Positions 1-9,167 of a stretch of DNA of 64,000 nt are shown piece by piece (the stretch's first letter is position 1; each line of letters opens with the position of its first letter). Location of the stretch: contig NC_014643.1 of assembly GCF_000164695.2 (NCBI RefSeq), positions 1,364,001 to 1,428,000 of the forward strand. Reading direction: 5' to 3'. The notes beneath the pieces are model-generated. The model worked only from the letters and a program-made list of their open reading frames with translations, did not search any database and was not told the origin of the DNA. Position numbers and translations under genes: made by a program. Source of the stretch: Rothia dentocariosa ATCC 17931. Lineage in GTDB: Bacteria; Actinomycetota; Actinomycetes; Actinomycetales; Micrococcaceae.

Positions 1-2
1 GT

Positions 3-683
3 TCTCGTGTGCAGCTAAGCCCGAAGCAATTGCTGACCGAGATTATTCGTCTTCCGCAGGATGCTGCTGACCGCGCCATAGCGAGTTTGGTAACTGCGGC
101 GCAAAAGCTGATGACACAGGACGGTGTCTCTGCAACGGTGTCGGATGCCGCTGACCTGGTGAACCTGGTGGCGCAGAAGTATCCGGGTGATAAGGGGCTA
201 CTCGTCGCGTTTGTGATGAACCTGATGAACCTTGCGCCGGGGGACTCTGCTTTTACCCCGGATGGTCAGGTGCATGCATATGTTTCTGGTACGGCGATTG
301 AGCTCATGAATCCCTCGGATAATGTGCTGCGCGCAGGTCTTACCCCAAAGCATATTGATGCGGAAGAACTTATTAAGGTGCTCGGTGAGCGTCAGGATGC
401 GCCGGTAGTACAGCGCCCGGCGGCGAACGGATCGGGCGTGGAACAATACGCCATGTGGGATGAACGCATGAGCGTGCAGCATATACGGGTGCTCGCTGGC
501 AAACCAGTTGAATACACCTTTGAAGGCACTTCTGCCGCGCTGGTGGTGGACGGTTCGGTCACGATTTCTACGGGTGAGCAGAACATAACGCTGCGCGGCA
601 CCGAGTCGGTCCTGCACGCTGGGGATGCCACCTCCGCCACCATCACGGGGGAGGGCGAACTGTATATCGCCCGGTATGTGTAG
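3..683 (+). CDS. manA: Mannose-6-phosphate isomerase, C-terminal part (gene starts upstream of window)
   Basis: Converts mannose 6-phosphate to fructose 6-phosphate and supplies mannose for cell-envelope glycans. The reading frame is open from the first bases, so the 5' part lies outside the window and the GTG at 9 is probably internal. The class I phosphomannose isomerase signature is visible: a YPGDKGLLVAFVMNLMNLAP block, then TPDGQVHAYVSGTAIELMNPS, then SDNVLRAGLTPKH. These correspond to the metal and substrate pocket, with His in GQVHAY and Arg in NVLRAGLTPK. The small beta-sandwich tail to YIARYV is complete and ends at TAG. Family assignment is secure; only the N-terminal third is missing. 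Confidence 0.9.
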   Translation, partial: SRVQLSPKQLLTEIIRLPQDAADRAIASLVTAAQKLMTQDGVSATVSDAADLVNLVAQKYPGDKGLLVAFVMNLMNLAPGDSAFTPDGQVHAYVSGTAIELMNPSDNVLRAGLTPKHIDAEELIKVLGERQDAPVVQRPAANGSGVEQYAMWDERMSVQHIRVLAGKPVEYTFEGTSAALVVDGSVTISTGEQNITLRGTESVLHAGDATSATITGEGELYIARYV

Positions 684-765
684 CGTGTTTATTGTGTGGG
701 GAATATTGAGAGCAAGTTTGTGAGTATTTACTATAAGACTTGTATCTTAAGAAAGGAGTAGCGCT

Positions 766-1056
766 ATGCGGCCTTCGTTAGCTTTTGAAACACATCGGCG
801 TGCTATACGCGAGATTGTGAAAAAATATCCTACAGTAAATCCCCGTGTTTTTGGCTCTGTTCTACATGGTACCGATCATGAGGAGAGCGATCTTGATGTC
901 CTCGTGGATGCTCTGCCTGGAGCTACTCTTCTAGATCTCGGAGATCTGGAAGCAGATTTGGTGCAGGCACTTGGAACCCGAGTAGAAGTTCTCACTCCCC
1001 AAGATTTGCCCCATAAATTCCGTGAACGCGTACTTGCTGAGGCTCAGCCGGTGTAA
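766..1056 (+). CDS. MntA-like nucleotidyltransferase, antitoxin of a HEPN/MNT pair
   Basis: A 96-residue minimal nucleotidyltransferase. The catalytic signature reads G30-S31-x3-G35 ... S41-D42-L43-D44, the GSx3G...SDxD pattern of the Pol-beta MNT fold, where the aspartates bind Mg2+. In type VII toxin-antitoxin systems such a protein (MntA) neutralises the HEPN toxin by transferring AMP to its RX4HXY tyrosine. A good Shine-Dalgarno (AAGGAG) lies 8 bases before the ATG. Its TAA stop overlaps the ATG of the next gene by one base (TAATG), so the two are translationally coupled. The function is inferred from family and gene order. Confidence 0.85.
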   Translation: MRPSLAFETHRRAIREIVKKYPTVNPRVFGSVLHGTDHEESDLDVLVDALPGATLLDLGDLEADLVQALGTRVEVLTPQDLPHKFRERVLAEAQPV

Positions 1057-1391
1057 TGATGAGCAAAAATCGTCTTTCTGATTACATAGAGCACATACAA
1101 CAGGCAGCCGGTGATGCATATTCTTTTACGGAAAATATGACTCATCAAGAGTTTTTAAAAGATAAAAAGACTCAACAGGCAGTTATCCTAAATCTTATTA
1201 TTATCGGCGAAGCTGCAACAAAAATCATGGATAATTACGAAGACTATACTCGTACGACTCCTGAGGTTCCGTGGCGCAGCATGCGAAATATGAGGAACCG
1301 GTTGGCTCATGGGTACTTTGATATAAACCTCGATATCGTGTGGGATACTGTAAAAAATTGGTTACCTTCTCTGCTGGAACAAGAGTTTTAG
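1056..1391 (+). CDS. HepT-like HEPN toxin (DUF86)
   Basis: A 111-residue all-helical HEPN protein. The RNase motif RX4HXY is intact near the C-terminus (R80-N-R-L-A-H85-G-Y87), and the GEAATKI and VPWRSMRNMRNRLAHGYFD segments are typical of DUF86. Characterised relatives cleave RNA (mRNA or tRNA) and are silenced by AMPylation of the motif tyrosine by the partner MntA. A second ATG immediately follows the first (1059), so the true start may be one codon later. Local base composition is more AT-rich than the flanking genes, which fits horizontal acquisition. An RNA-repair enzyme lies 170 bases downstream on the same strand. Confidence 0.85.
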   Translation: MMSKNRLSDYIEHIQQAAGDAYSFTENMTHQEFLKDKKTQQAVILNLIIIGEAATKIMDNYEDYTRTTPEVPWRSMRNMRNRLAHGYFDINLDIVWDTVKNWLPSLLEQEF

Positions 1392-1561
1392 CTTCATGGA
1401 ACTAAAATATTAAGAATATAATTTTTAGATATATTCTTTTGTGTCTCGGTGCACCTTCAGATGTAACATGTAAATATTTCAGAGATGCCGGAATGGAATA
1501 TCCGGCAAAACCCTGACATAAATTACCCGACCACAACCTCCGACGACGAAAGACAGCACCG

Positions 1562-4021
1562 ATGGCACGTAAAATCTTCCTCTTAGCCGGTGCGGCGGGT
1601 GCCGGTAAGAGCACCTGGATCGCCGCGCATCCCGAACTTGCAGACCTGACGCATTCTTGGGATGCCGAGCGCCGCAAATGCGGATACATCACCTACACGC
1701 TCGATAATCAACCCGCATTAGCCCTATCACAAAACACCAGCGCCGAATCGAAGGCTATCCGCCGGGTGAACGACTGCGTGGAAGAAAATATGCGGCACGG
1801 CAACACCGTATTTATCGACAATATGAACGTGCTGCTGCGCAACATGAAAACCTTCCTCGAATTTGCGCGCAAATACTGCTACACCGCATACCTGGTCGAT
1901 TTTCAGGGCGAACTCACCCTCGACGAGCTGTATGCGCGCAACAGAACCCGCGAATACACCAAGCGCGTACCCGAAGAGGTTATCGAGACCGCCTACAACA
2001 ACCACCGTGAGCTGCGCGAGAACTGGCGCAGCATCCTCAAGAACTACCGAGATGTGGTCGCCGGGTACATCGCCCCCAACCAGGTTTTTACCGAGCTCTT
2101 CACCCCGGTGCGTGCGCTCGATAACTACCATAAAGTAGTCGTAGTCGGCGATATTCAGGGCATGGGCGGTGAACTCGAAAAACTCATCGACACTCTCTCA
2201 CCCGAAACCGGGCTGAGCGATGAAAACATCTGCTGGATATTCGCCGGTGACCTCTTCGATCGCGGGCAAAACCCCGAAAAAGTCTTTGACATTCTTGAAC
2301 CCGCCCTTGGCACCCTGCCCAATGTGCACCTCGTGATGGGCAACCATGAACGCTCCATCATGCACACTATTAGGGGCGTGCGCCGCTACCGTGATGCCCG
2401 CGAAACCCTGGATGCGCTCGCCGCCCACGGCGTGTACAACAGCCGGGTGATCACCATGCTCAACACCGCCGTGAATATGATGCCCTTTACTCTCGGGCAG
2501 GAGCGTTATTTCGTGACCCACGCCGGGGTTGCGCCGCAGCTCTTTGCGGATTCCCATCGCACGCTGGAAGGGGTGGGGGAGGGGTACCTCACGGGGCTGT
2601 ATGCAGATGAAACGTTCTATTTGGGTTCTAATCCGTACTCGCAGGCGCGGGCGGGTAAAACCCAGTACGCAGGCTACGAAGAGACGCTCAATGACCTGAA
2701 CCGGGTCGCCGGTATCACCCAAATTTACGGTCACCGCCCGGCGGCACTCGGTTCGGAAGGATACAGTAATCTCATTCCGTTAGAAAGCAGCGTCGAATTT
2801 ACCGGCGGCGAGCTGAGCGCCGTGGTGTTCAGCCGCGAGGACAGCGCATCCGGTGCACCCGAGAAAGCCTTATGGAAGCGCGAAATCGTGAAAATTCCAT
2901 CGAGCTCCCTCATCCCCGATCCTTACGCCTCGGGGAGTAGAACGGCGGGCGCCTCAAAAAACGCTGCAAACGGTGCCGCAGAACCCCTCAACGACGGGCA
3001 TCGCCTGCTAGAGGAGATGCGCGCTAACCCCAACGTGAACGTGCGCGCCACCGAACCTGCGGGAGTACTCGCGTGCAATTTCACGCGCAAAGCCTTCTAC
3101 AAAGGCGCCTGGGATAAGACCACCGCCAAAGCGCGCGGGCTCTTTATCCACGCCGAAACCGGCAAAATTGTGGGGCGCGGATACGAAAAATTCTTCAATA
3201 TGGACGAGCCCGGGCATGAGAGCGAGGCACAAGTTCGCAAACGCCTCGCCTACCCGGCCATTGCACGCGCCAAAGAAAACGGATACCTAGCGATTATCAC
3301 GGTTTTCGACGGCATGCTCGCCGTCTACAGCAAGAGCGGGGTAACCGCCTACAGCCGCCACGCCGAAAGTATCCTGCACGCCGCCCTCACCCAGGAAGAA
3401 CGCGCCCGGCTCACCGAAGCGCTCACCCGTATGGATTCATCACTAACAGTTGAGGTGGTCGATCCGTTCCGCGACCCGCACATCGTGCCCTACGAACACG
3501 TCACGCTCTATCTGCTCGATCTGATTGCGAACACCGCGCAGTTCAGGGTGAAACCGGCCCGCTTTGAAGACCTGTGGCTCTCGCCGAAAGCCTTCGCGCA
3601 GCCGCGCCCCACCGAGGAGCACGGCCCCGTGCGTATTTCTACGGTCGAAGAAATTCCCCTCAAAGACGACGCCGATTTCACCCGCCTGCTCCAGGAAGCG
3701 CGTACAAGCAACGCTGAGGGCTGGGTTATCCGTGACTCTACGGGCTATATGGTCAAAATCAAGGCGCCCGGGTACTCTGCCACGAAACGCGCCCGCGCGA
3801 TTCCCGCGCTGGTGGACTACCTGCGCGAGCCATCCGAACAGCGCAGGGGTACCCAAGCCGACCGTGAGAAGCTGGAACGCAACGCCGAACGCCTGGGGCT
3901 GAACCTCAGCGACTATATTGTCTCCACCATCAGCAGGCACTATACATGGGATTTACCGCGGTTGGCACCGCATCTAAAAGACCTGCTGCACGGCGTCAAC
4001 ACGCACGGACGGCTGGACTAG
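1562..4021 (+). CDS. Three-domain RNA repair enzyme: polynucleotide kinase, metallophosphoesterase, RNA ligase
   Basis: An 819-residue protein with all the parts needed to heal and seal RNA ends. Residues 1-180: a T4 Pnk-type kinase with P-loop G10-AAGAG-K16-S17 and the FIDNMNVLLRN acceptor-site block. Residues 190-460: a calcineurin-like phosphatase with GDIQG (196-200), GDLFDRG (229-235), GNHE (260-263), HAG (320-322) and GHRP (390-393). Residues 490-819: a nucleotidyltransferase ligase with motif I K571-E-N-G, motif IV E719-G-W-V and motif V K732-I-K. The block NFTRKAFYKG ... GYEKFFN is like T4 RNA ligase 1 (RnlA) rather than the Hen1-dependent Pnkp ligase. No Hen1 gene is adjacent. The domain calls are firm; the natural substrate (perhaps cleaved tRNA) is inferred. 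Confidence 0.85.
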   Translation: MARKIFLLAGAAGAGKSTWIAAHPELADLTHSWDAERRKCGYITYTLDNQPALALSQNTSAESKAIRRVNDCVEENMRHGNTVFIDNMNVLLRNMKTFLEFARKYCYTAYLVDFQGELTLDELYARNRTREYTKRVPEEVIETAYNNHRELRENWRSILKNYRDVVAGYIAPNQVFTELFTPVRALDNYHKVVVVGDIQGMGGELEKLIDTLSPETGLSDENICWIFAGDLFDRGQNPEKVFDILEPALGTLPNVHLVMGNHERSIMHTIRGVRRYRDARETLDALAAHGVYNSRVITMLNTAVNMMPFTLGQERYFVTHAGVAPQLFADSHRTLEGVGEGYLTGLYADETFYLGSNPYSQARAGKTQYAGYEETLNDLNRVAGITQIYGHRPAALGSEGYSNLIPLESSVEFTGGELSAVVFSREDSASGAPEKALWKREIVKIPSSSLIPDPYASGSRTAGASKNAANGAAEPLNDGHRLLEEMRANPNVNVRATEPAGVLACNFTRKAFYKGAWDKTTAKARGLFIHAETGKIVGRGYEKFFNMDEPGHESEAQVRKRLAYPAIARAKENGYLAIITVFDGMLAVYSKSGVTAYSRHAESILHAALTQEERARLTEALTRMDSSLTVEVVDPFRDPHIVPYEHVTLYLLDLIANTAQFRVKPARFEDLWLSPKAFAQPRPTEEHGPVRISTVEEIPLKDDADFTRLLQEARTSNAEGWVIRDSTGYMVKIKAPGYSATKRARAIPALVDYLREPSEQRRGTQADREKLERNAERLGLNLSDYIVSTISRHYTWDLPRLAPHLKDLLHGVNTHGRLD

Positions 4022-4173
4022 CCCACAAGCTGAGGCGGTGCCCGTGAGAACGTGAGCGCCGCCTCAAGCATGTTGCACGGGTCTGCATAGCTATACGTGC
4101 GTTACAATTCCTAAACAAGCATTCGTGCCAGCAAACGTGCGAATACCGGGTTTACACGAGTAAAGGAATCACC

Positions 4174-4443
4174 GTGAAAATTATTCTGACCGTAACCGGA
4201 ATCGACCACGAAGGCATTATCGCCGCCGTCACCACCAAGCTCACGGAACGCCACGTGAACGTGCTTGACGTTTCTCAAACCATTATGGGCGAGTACTTCA
4301 CCATGATTATGCACTGCTCCTTTGACGACACCGAACAGAACCTCATCGACCTACAGGAGTCTATGACCGCCGTCGAACACGCACAAAAGGTGCAAATCCG
4401 TATTCAAGCGGAAACCATCTTCAAAGCGATGCACAGCATCTAA
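4174..4443 (+). CDS. ACT domain protein (UPF0237 family)
   Basis: An 89-residue single ACT domain beginning at GTG (4174), with AAAGGA 7-12 bases upstream. The sequence [20 protein letters not shown] is the classic first strand and helix of an ACT amino-acid-binding domain, with the ligand-loop pattern G-x-D-x-x-G. It lies 17 bases upstream of the PFL-family gene, and the two are a recurrent pair in bacteria, so an operon and a shared (still unknown) role are likely. It resembles the regulatory half of GcvR-type proteins but has only one ACT copy and no catalytic domain. Confidence 0.85.
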   Translation: MKIILTVTGIDHEGIIAAVTTKLTERHVNVLDVSQTIMGEYFTMIMHCSFDDTEQNLIDLQESMTAVEHAQKVQIRIQAETIFKAMHSI

Positions 4444-4460
4444 GGCGCGGGATAACCTTT

Positions 4461-5816
4461 ATGATGAACGACCAAATACTCGAAACCATCCGCATGATCG
4501 AGGAAGAAAAACTCGATATCCGCACCGTTACCATGGGCATCTCGCTCCTGGACTGCGCCGACTCTGACGGCGATGTGGCACGCAGCAAAATCTACGACAA
4601 AATCACCTCTCGCGCTAAAAACCTGGTGAGCGTATGTGAAGGTATCGAAGTTGAGCTGGGCATACCGATCGTAAATAAGCGCATTGCCGTAACCCCAATT
4701 TCCGTGGTCGCGGCGGCCAGCGGAGAAAGCGAATATCTTGAGTATGCTCGTACACTCGACGCCGCAGCAAAAGCCGTGGGCGTGAACTTTATCGGCGGAT
4801 TCAGCGCGCTGATCGACAAAGGTGCTACCCCTTCCGATAACGTGCTCATGGATTCTATTCCCGCCGCGCTCGCTGAGACCGATGTCGTGTGTTCGTCGGT
4901 GAATATTGGTTCGTCCCGCGCCGGTATTAACATGAGCGGCGTTAAACGCATGGGTGAAATCATTCGTGAAACGGCTGACCTCACCGCAGATACCAACGGC
5001 TTCGGATGCGCCAAACTTGTGGTCTTCGCCAACGCCGTGAGCGACAACCCCTTCATGGCGGGTGCTTTCCACGGAGTACAGGAGGCAGACACCACGATTT
5101 CGGTGGGCGTTTCCGGCCCCGGTGTGGTGCAGCGTGCCCTGCAGCAGGTGCGTGGCGAGCGTTTTGATGCGTGCGCCGAGGCTATCAAACGCGCCGCTTT
5201 TAAGATTACTCGCGTGGGTCAGCTGGTCGGTCATTTAGCCGCCGAACGCCTGGGTGTGTACTTCAATATTGTGGATCTTTCGCTGGCGCCTACCGCTGAG
5301 ATCGGCGATTCGGTCGCGCATATTCTTGAAGAAATGGGTTTGGAAACTGTGGGAACTCACGGTACCGTGGCGGCGCTTGCTCTGCTCAACGATGCGGTCA
5401 AGAAGGGCGGTCTCATGGCCTGCTCGCATGTGGGCGGGCTCTCCGGTTCGTTCATTCCGATATCCGAGGATGCTGGCATGATCGATTCTGCCGCCGCCGG
5501 GCATATTACACTCGATAAGTTGGAGGCGATGACCGCGATCTGCTCGGTCGGGCTGGATATGGTTGCGGTGCCGGGCGATACCTCCGCCGCGACGCTTGCC
5601 GCCATGATTGCCGATGAGGCTGCGATCGGTGTGATGAACCACAAGACCACCGCCGTGCGCGTGATTCCAGCCGTCGGTCTGGGCGTGGGCGATACTGTCG
5701 AGTTCGGCGGGTTGCTGGGGCGCGCCCCGATTATGCCGGTGCATACCCCATCTTCGGAGGCGTTCATTGCTCGCTGCGGCAGGATACCCTCGCCGGTGCA
5801 TGGGTTCAGGAACTAA
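4461..5816 (+). CDS. PFL family protein (UPF0210/DUF711)
   Basis: A 451-residue full-length member of the UPF0210 family, which has structural similarity to pyruvate formate-lyase-type barrels but no demonstrated reaction. Recognised by the N-terminal [20 protein letters not shown], the central [20 protein letters not shown] and the C-terminal [19 protein letters not shown] and [16 protein letters not shown] segments. There are two adjacent ATG codons (4461, 4464) and no strong Shine-Dalgarno, consistent with coupling to the ACT gene just upstream. It ends before a bidirectional terminator shared with the convergent holB. I know of no assigned biochemical function. Confidence 0.85.
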   Translation: MMNDQILETIRMIEEEKLDIRTVTMGISLLDCADSDGDVARSKIYDKITSRAKNLVSVCEGIEVELGIPIVNKRIAVTPISVVAAASGESEYLEYARTLDAAAKAVGVNFIGGFSALIDKGATPSDNVLMDSIPAALAETDVVCSSVNIGSSRAGINMSGVKRMGEIIRETADLTADTNGFGCAKLVVFANAVSDNPFMAGAFHGVQEADTTISVGVSGPGVVQRALQQVRGERFDACAEAIKRAAFKITRVGQLVGHLAAERLGVYFNIVDLSLAPTAEIGDSVAHILEEMGLETVGTHGTVAALALLNDAVKKGGLMACSHVGGLSGSFIPISEDAGMIDSAAAGHITLDKLEAMTAICSVGLDMVAVPGDTSAATLAAMIADEAAIGVMNHKTTAVRVIPAVGLGVGDTVEFGGLLGRAPIMPVHTPSSEAFIARCGRIPSPVHGFRN

Positions 5817-5853
5817 GAGGTGCCAGCGGCTTCCGTTCTTTCCGGTGCTAAAA

Positions 5854-5910
5854 AAGAGCCTTGATGTGAATAAAGCGTTAGAAAATTCGCTTTTTCACGC
5901 CAAGGCTCTT
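5854..5910. terminator. Bidirectional terminator, GGCTCTT family
   Basis: An inverted repeat with outer arms AAGAGCCTTG and CAAGGCTCTT (10 of 10) and further inner pairing (GTGAA with TTCAC, AAAGCG with CGCTTT). It lies between the convergent ends of the PFL gene and holB, with A-runs on one side. It belongs to a family of related hairpins also found at 12511, 47602, 54587 and 58652. Confidence 0.8.
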
Positions 5911-5936
5911 GTTATGAAGGGACGGGACGCGGCTAG

Positions 5937-7076
5937 TTAGTGCACAAACCTACCCATAAACCCTTCAATGAGCAGGCGTGCATTCGCGTTGGTACGCAGC
6001 CTGCCGTGCACAACCTCAAGCGCCTGCACATGCTCTAGGGTCTGCGCGGCACTCGTGCGTGCGGCGAATTCGGCGAGCGCATCCCGGGCGTGCTCATTCA
6101 TGAGGGCAGACCCGGAGTTTAGCTGCAGGGTGAGCACATCGCGCAGCACCGTCTGAATCTCCGTCATCGACCGCAGCAGTGTATCCGATTGGATGCGCTT
6201 CGCACGCCGTTTCTGCTCGTCTTCCAGTCGCCGAACTTGCGAGCGCAGGCTGGGGGAGATGCGTGCCCCTTCCTTGATGCCCAGGATCGCCAATAGTTCG
6301 GTGCGTTCCTTCTCGTCGCGCGCTGCGGCGGCTTCGGCTGCGTCCTGTTCCGCGAGCGTGATAAGCCTGTCCGCTGCCGCATACGCAGAAGAAATAGAAC
6401 GAATGTTCATGATGAGAAGCGGCAGGGTTTCGCGCCGCTGCAGGGCTGTGGGGTCATGTGCCAGGCGGGCGGCGACCTCGGCATCACCCTGCGCGAGTGT
6501 TGCCGCGTGGCGTGCCAGCGCATCCTCAACCCCGTCGGCAACGAGCTTGGCGGCAACATCGGCGATGGCAGGAACCGGCAGCTGTACGGGGCGGCAGCGT
6601 GACCGAATCGTCACGAGCACATCGGTAGGGGAGGGAGCCGTCAGCAGCCAAATCGTGTGCGGCGGCGGTTCCTCGATAGCCTTCAAGAGCACATTAGAGG
6701 TGCGCTCGGGCATGCGTTCGGTGTCTTCCATAAGGATCACGCGCCACCGCCCAACCGACGGCCTATCCTGCGCCTTCATCACAAGGTCGCGGGCATCGTC
6801 AATGCTAATGCTGACCGCCTCGGTGCGAAAATGCGTAAAGTCCGAGTGCGAACCGTTCAGCACGGTCACACAGCCCTTGCAGGTGCCGCATCCGCGATCG
6901 GCAGGATCGGGCTGTTCACACAGCAGCGCCGCCGCAAAAATAAGGGCAGCTCGCCGATGCGGTGCCCCCGCCGCCCCGGTAAAAAGCCAGGCGTGCGTGG
7001 GGCGTTCGGCGGATGCGTCGCGGCGCAGCTGGTCGAGCGTGCCCGCGGGCAGAATCAGCTCATCCCATAGGCTCAT
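5937..7076 (-). CDS. holB: DNA polymerase III delta' subunit
   Basis: The clamp-loader subunit that helps place the beta clamp on primed DNA. 379 residues. The AAA+ core begins with HAWLFTGAAGAPHRRAALIF, in which the P-loop lysine is absent, as is usual for delta', which does not hydrolyse ATP. The four-cysteine zinc module C53...CGTCKGC follows, and the region containing EDTERMPERTSNVLLKAIEEPP (Walker B/sensor) and TIRSRCR (SRC motif, here SRCR) is present. The ATG overlaps the stop of tmk (ATGA), so the two genes form a tightly coupled tmk-holB operon, a common actinobacterial arrangement. Confidence 0.92.
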   Translation of the reverse strand: MSLWDELILPAGTLDQLRRDASAERPTHAWLFTGAAGAPHRRAALIFAAALLCEQPDPADRGCGTCKGCVTVLNGSHSDFTHFRTEAVSISIDDARDLVMKAQDRPSVGRWRVILMEDTERMPERTSNVLLKAIEEPPPHTIWLLTAPSPTDVLVTIRSRCRPVQLPVPAIADVAAKLVADGVEDALARHAATLAQGDAEVAARLAHDPTALQRRETLPLLIMNIRSISSAYAAADRLITLAEQDAAEAAAARDEKERTELLAILGIKEGARISPSLRSQVRRLEDEQKRRAKRIQSDTLLRSMTEIQTVLRDVLTLQLNSGSALMNEHARDALAEFAARTSAAQTLEHVQALEVVHGRLRTNANARLLIEGFMGRFVH

Positions 7077-7864
7077 CGGGCGTCCTCCCCGAAACCACCG
7101 GAGGTAAAATTCGTGTTCGTATCGCCGTTATCGCGGGCTAACTCTCGGGACTCCAGGAGTGGGCGAACAACCTCAAGCACCCGTTCGTGCACCGCATCCA
7201 CGCTTCCACAACCATCCACTACATAATGCGCACCGTCAGCGTTCTGCCGCGCAATATCAGCGAAAGCGGTGTGCACGCGGGCTTTGAAATCAGCGCCTTC
7301 CGCCTCAATCCGGTCTACGGTGCCGCGGTCGCTCATGCGCTGGGACTCATCGGTGAGGGGAACATCCAGCAGAATTGTGGCGTGCGGTATCAGATCTTCG
7401 GTTGCCCAGCGGCTTAAATCCGTGATGGTATCTTTGCCCAGATTACGCCCAATGCCCTGGTAGGCTGCGGAAGAATCGAGATAACGGTCGCTGAGTACTA
7501 CCGCCCCGGCAGCGAGCGCGGGACGAATCTTCTGCGCCGCATGCGCCGCACGGGATGCAGCAAAAATCAGCGCTTCGGCACGGGCATCGACCTCACTGGA
7601 ACCATGTTTAAGCACGAGTTCCCGCAGGGCCTCGCCAAGGGGTGTTCCGCCCGGTTCTCGGGTAGCAATTACGGTGTAGCCTTGAGCCTCTAGAGCGGCT
7701 TGAAGCCGGGCAAGCTGGGTAGTTTTGCCCGCACCGTCACCGCCCTCGAAGACGATAAAAAGCCCGCGGCGATCGGGCGCTGAACCCGGCTGCGCGGGCG
7801 TACTCTGTGGCGTGTAGTGCAGGGAATCGTTCACCCTACTAAGGGTACCGTGCCTGCCGAACAC
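7073..7864 (-). CDS. tmk: Thymidylate kinase
   Basis: Phosphorylates dTMP to dTDP. The P-loop FEGGDGAGKTT, the DRYLDSSAAYQG (DRx) motif and the LIPHATILLDVP core are all present. The N-terminus is uncertain: the longest frame starts at GTG 7864 and adds about 34 residues before the conserved RGLFIVFEGGDG strand, with no Shine-Dalgarno; a second GTG at 7834 (VNDSLHY) is an alternative, possibly leaderless. There is also a C-terminal extension of about 25 residues (RDNGDTNTNFTSGG) beyond the usual domain. The stop overlaps the holB start. Confidence 0.92.
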   Translation of the reverse strand: MFGRHGTLSRVNDSLHYTPQSTPAQPGSAPDRRGLFIVFEGGDGAGKTTQLARLQAALEAQGYTVIATREPGGTPLGEALRELVLKHGSSEVDARAEALIFAASRAAHAAQKIRPALAAGAVVLSDRYLDSSAAYQGIGRNLGKDTITDLSRWATEDLIPHATILLDVPLTDESQRMSDRGTVDRIEAEGADFKARVHTAFADIARQNADGAHYVVDGCGSVDAVHERVLEVVRPLLESRELARDNGDTNTNFTSGGFGEDAR

Positions 7865-7966
7865 GATAAAGGAAGGTGAACGTTTTCACGGCGTTGCCGA
7901 GCCAGAACATGACTTTCTGCGGTGTTCGGCGTGCATGTGAGCCTTAGCTGTGCCACTCTTAAAAGC

Positions 7967-9160
7967 ATGAGTGAAGAGAAGATGTCAGCAGAGACCTATG
8001 TGGTGAACGGTGGTCGTCCCGCGCATGAGCATGATGCGCCGGTGAACCCGCCGATTATTTTGTCCTCAACCTACCGTGGAGCCGGTACCGTTGATACCGT
8101 CTCCGATAAAGTGTATGCGCGGTTCGCCAACCCCACCTGGGAGGCTATGGAAGAGGTCGTCGCCGGGTTGGAAGGTGGCACACACGGTCTCTTATTCCCT
8201 TCGGGCATGGCAGCGATTGCCTCGATTCTGGATTTGGTACCGGTCGGGTCGGTTATTCTCATTCCTAAACATGCCTACATGGCCTCTATTACTATGAGCA
8301 AGGATTTGCAGAAACGCGGTATTGCCGAGGTCGTGCGCATTGATCTGGAAGATACCGCTTCGGTGATTGCAGCCTTCGAAGATGCTGTTGCCCGCACCGG
8401 TGTCACCCCGGAAACCGTGGATTATGCGGCCCCGAAGGTACTCGCCTGGCTGGAGAGCCCCACGAACCCCATGCTTGAGGTCGCCGACCTGCCCGCTATT
8501 TGCGCGGCGGCAAAACGTTTGGGTGTGGTGACTGCGGTCGATAACACCTTCGCCACCCCAATTTTGCAGAAGCCTCTCTCCTTCGGTGCTGACGTGGTGG
8601 TTCACTCTGCGACCAAGTTCTTAGCGGGGCATTCGGATGTGCTTCTGGGCGTTACGGTCACCTCGAACGAGGATCTATATCAGGCAATGCTGCACCATCG
8701 CATCACCAACGGGGCTATTCCCGGACCCGTGGAGGCGTGGCTCGGCTTACGCGGTCTGCGAACCCTGGCGCTTCGCGTAGAGCGTTCGGTGCACAACGCG
8801 CAGAGGCTGGCTGAGCGCTTGAGTGAGCATCCGGCGGTAGAAGAGGTACGGTACCCCGGTTTGCCCGGCAGTAATGGGCATGAGTTGGCCAAGAAGCAGA
8901 TGCACGGCGGGTTCGGTGCGGTGCTATGCGTGGTCTTGCGTGCCAGCGATGAACAAACGCAGCGTGTGGTAGAGGCTTTGCGCGTGTGGACTCCTGCAAC
9001 GAGCCTGGGTGGTGTAGAATCCCTGATTGAACGCCGTCGTCGGCATGGGAGCGAACCCGACTCCATTCCGCCGTCGCTGCTGCGTCTATCGGTCGGCATT
9101 GAGAATGTCGATGATCTCTACCAGGATTTGGTGACCGCCATCGAGCAGGTCATCCAGTAA
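7967..9160 (+). CDS. Trans-sulfuration enzyme, cystathionine gamma-synthase type (PLP)
   Basis: A PLP-dependent Cys/Met metabolism enzyme of about 397 residues. The PLP lysine sits in VVHSATKFLAGHSDVLLG; the substrate and cofactor motifs YARFANPTW, LFPSGMAAI, ESPTNPMLEV and AVDNTFATP and the C-terminal SLGGVESLIERR are all characteristic. Such enzymes make cystathionine from an activated homoserine, or cleave it (gamma-lyase); sequence alone does not settle which. The frame is open from a GTG-type start at 7922, but conserved sequence begins at YVVNGG, so ATG 7967 (or 7982, which has GAGAAG just before it) is preferred. The gene stands divergent from tmk. Confidence 0.88.
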   Translation: MSEEKMSAETYVVNGGRPAHEHDAPVNPPIILSSTYRGAGTVDTVSDKVYARFANPTWEAMEEVVAGLEGGTHGLLFPSGMAAIASILDLVPVGSVILIPKHAYMASITMSKDLQKRGIAEVVRIDLEDTASVIAAFEDAVARTGVTPETVDYAAPKVLAWLESPTNPMLEVADLPAICAAAKRLGVVTAVDNTFATPILQKPLSFGADVVVHSATKFLAGHSDVLLGVTVTSNEDLYQAMLHHRITNGAIPGPVEAWLGLRGLRTLALRVERSVHNAQRLAERLSEHPAVEEVRYPGLPGSNGHELAKKQMHGGFGAVLCVVLRASDEQTQRVVEALRVWTPATSLGGVESLIERRRRHGSEPDSIPPSLLRLSVGIENVDDLYQDLVTAIEQVIQ

Positions 9161-9167
9161 GGAAAAT

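Noticed and set aside
6193-7107. 304-codon plus-strand frame opposite holB
   Set aside because: Arg/Ser-rich shadow frame typical of GC-rich antisense; holB is clear on the other strand.
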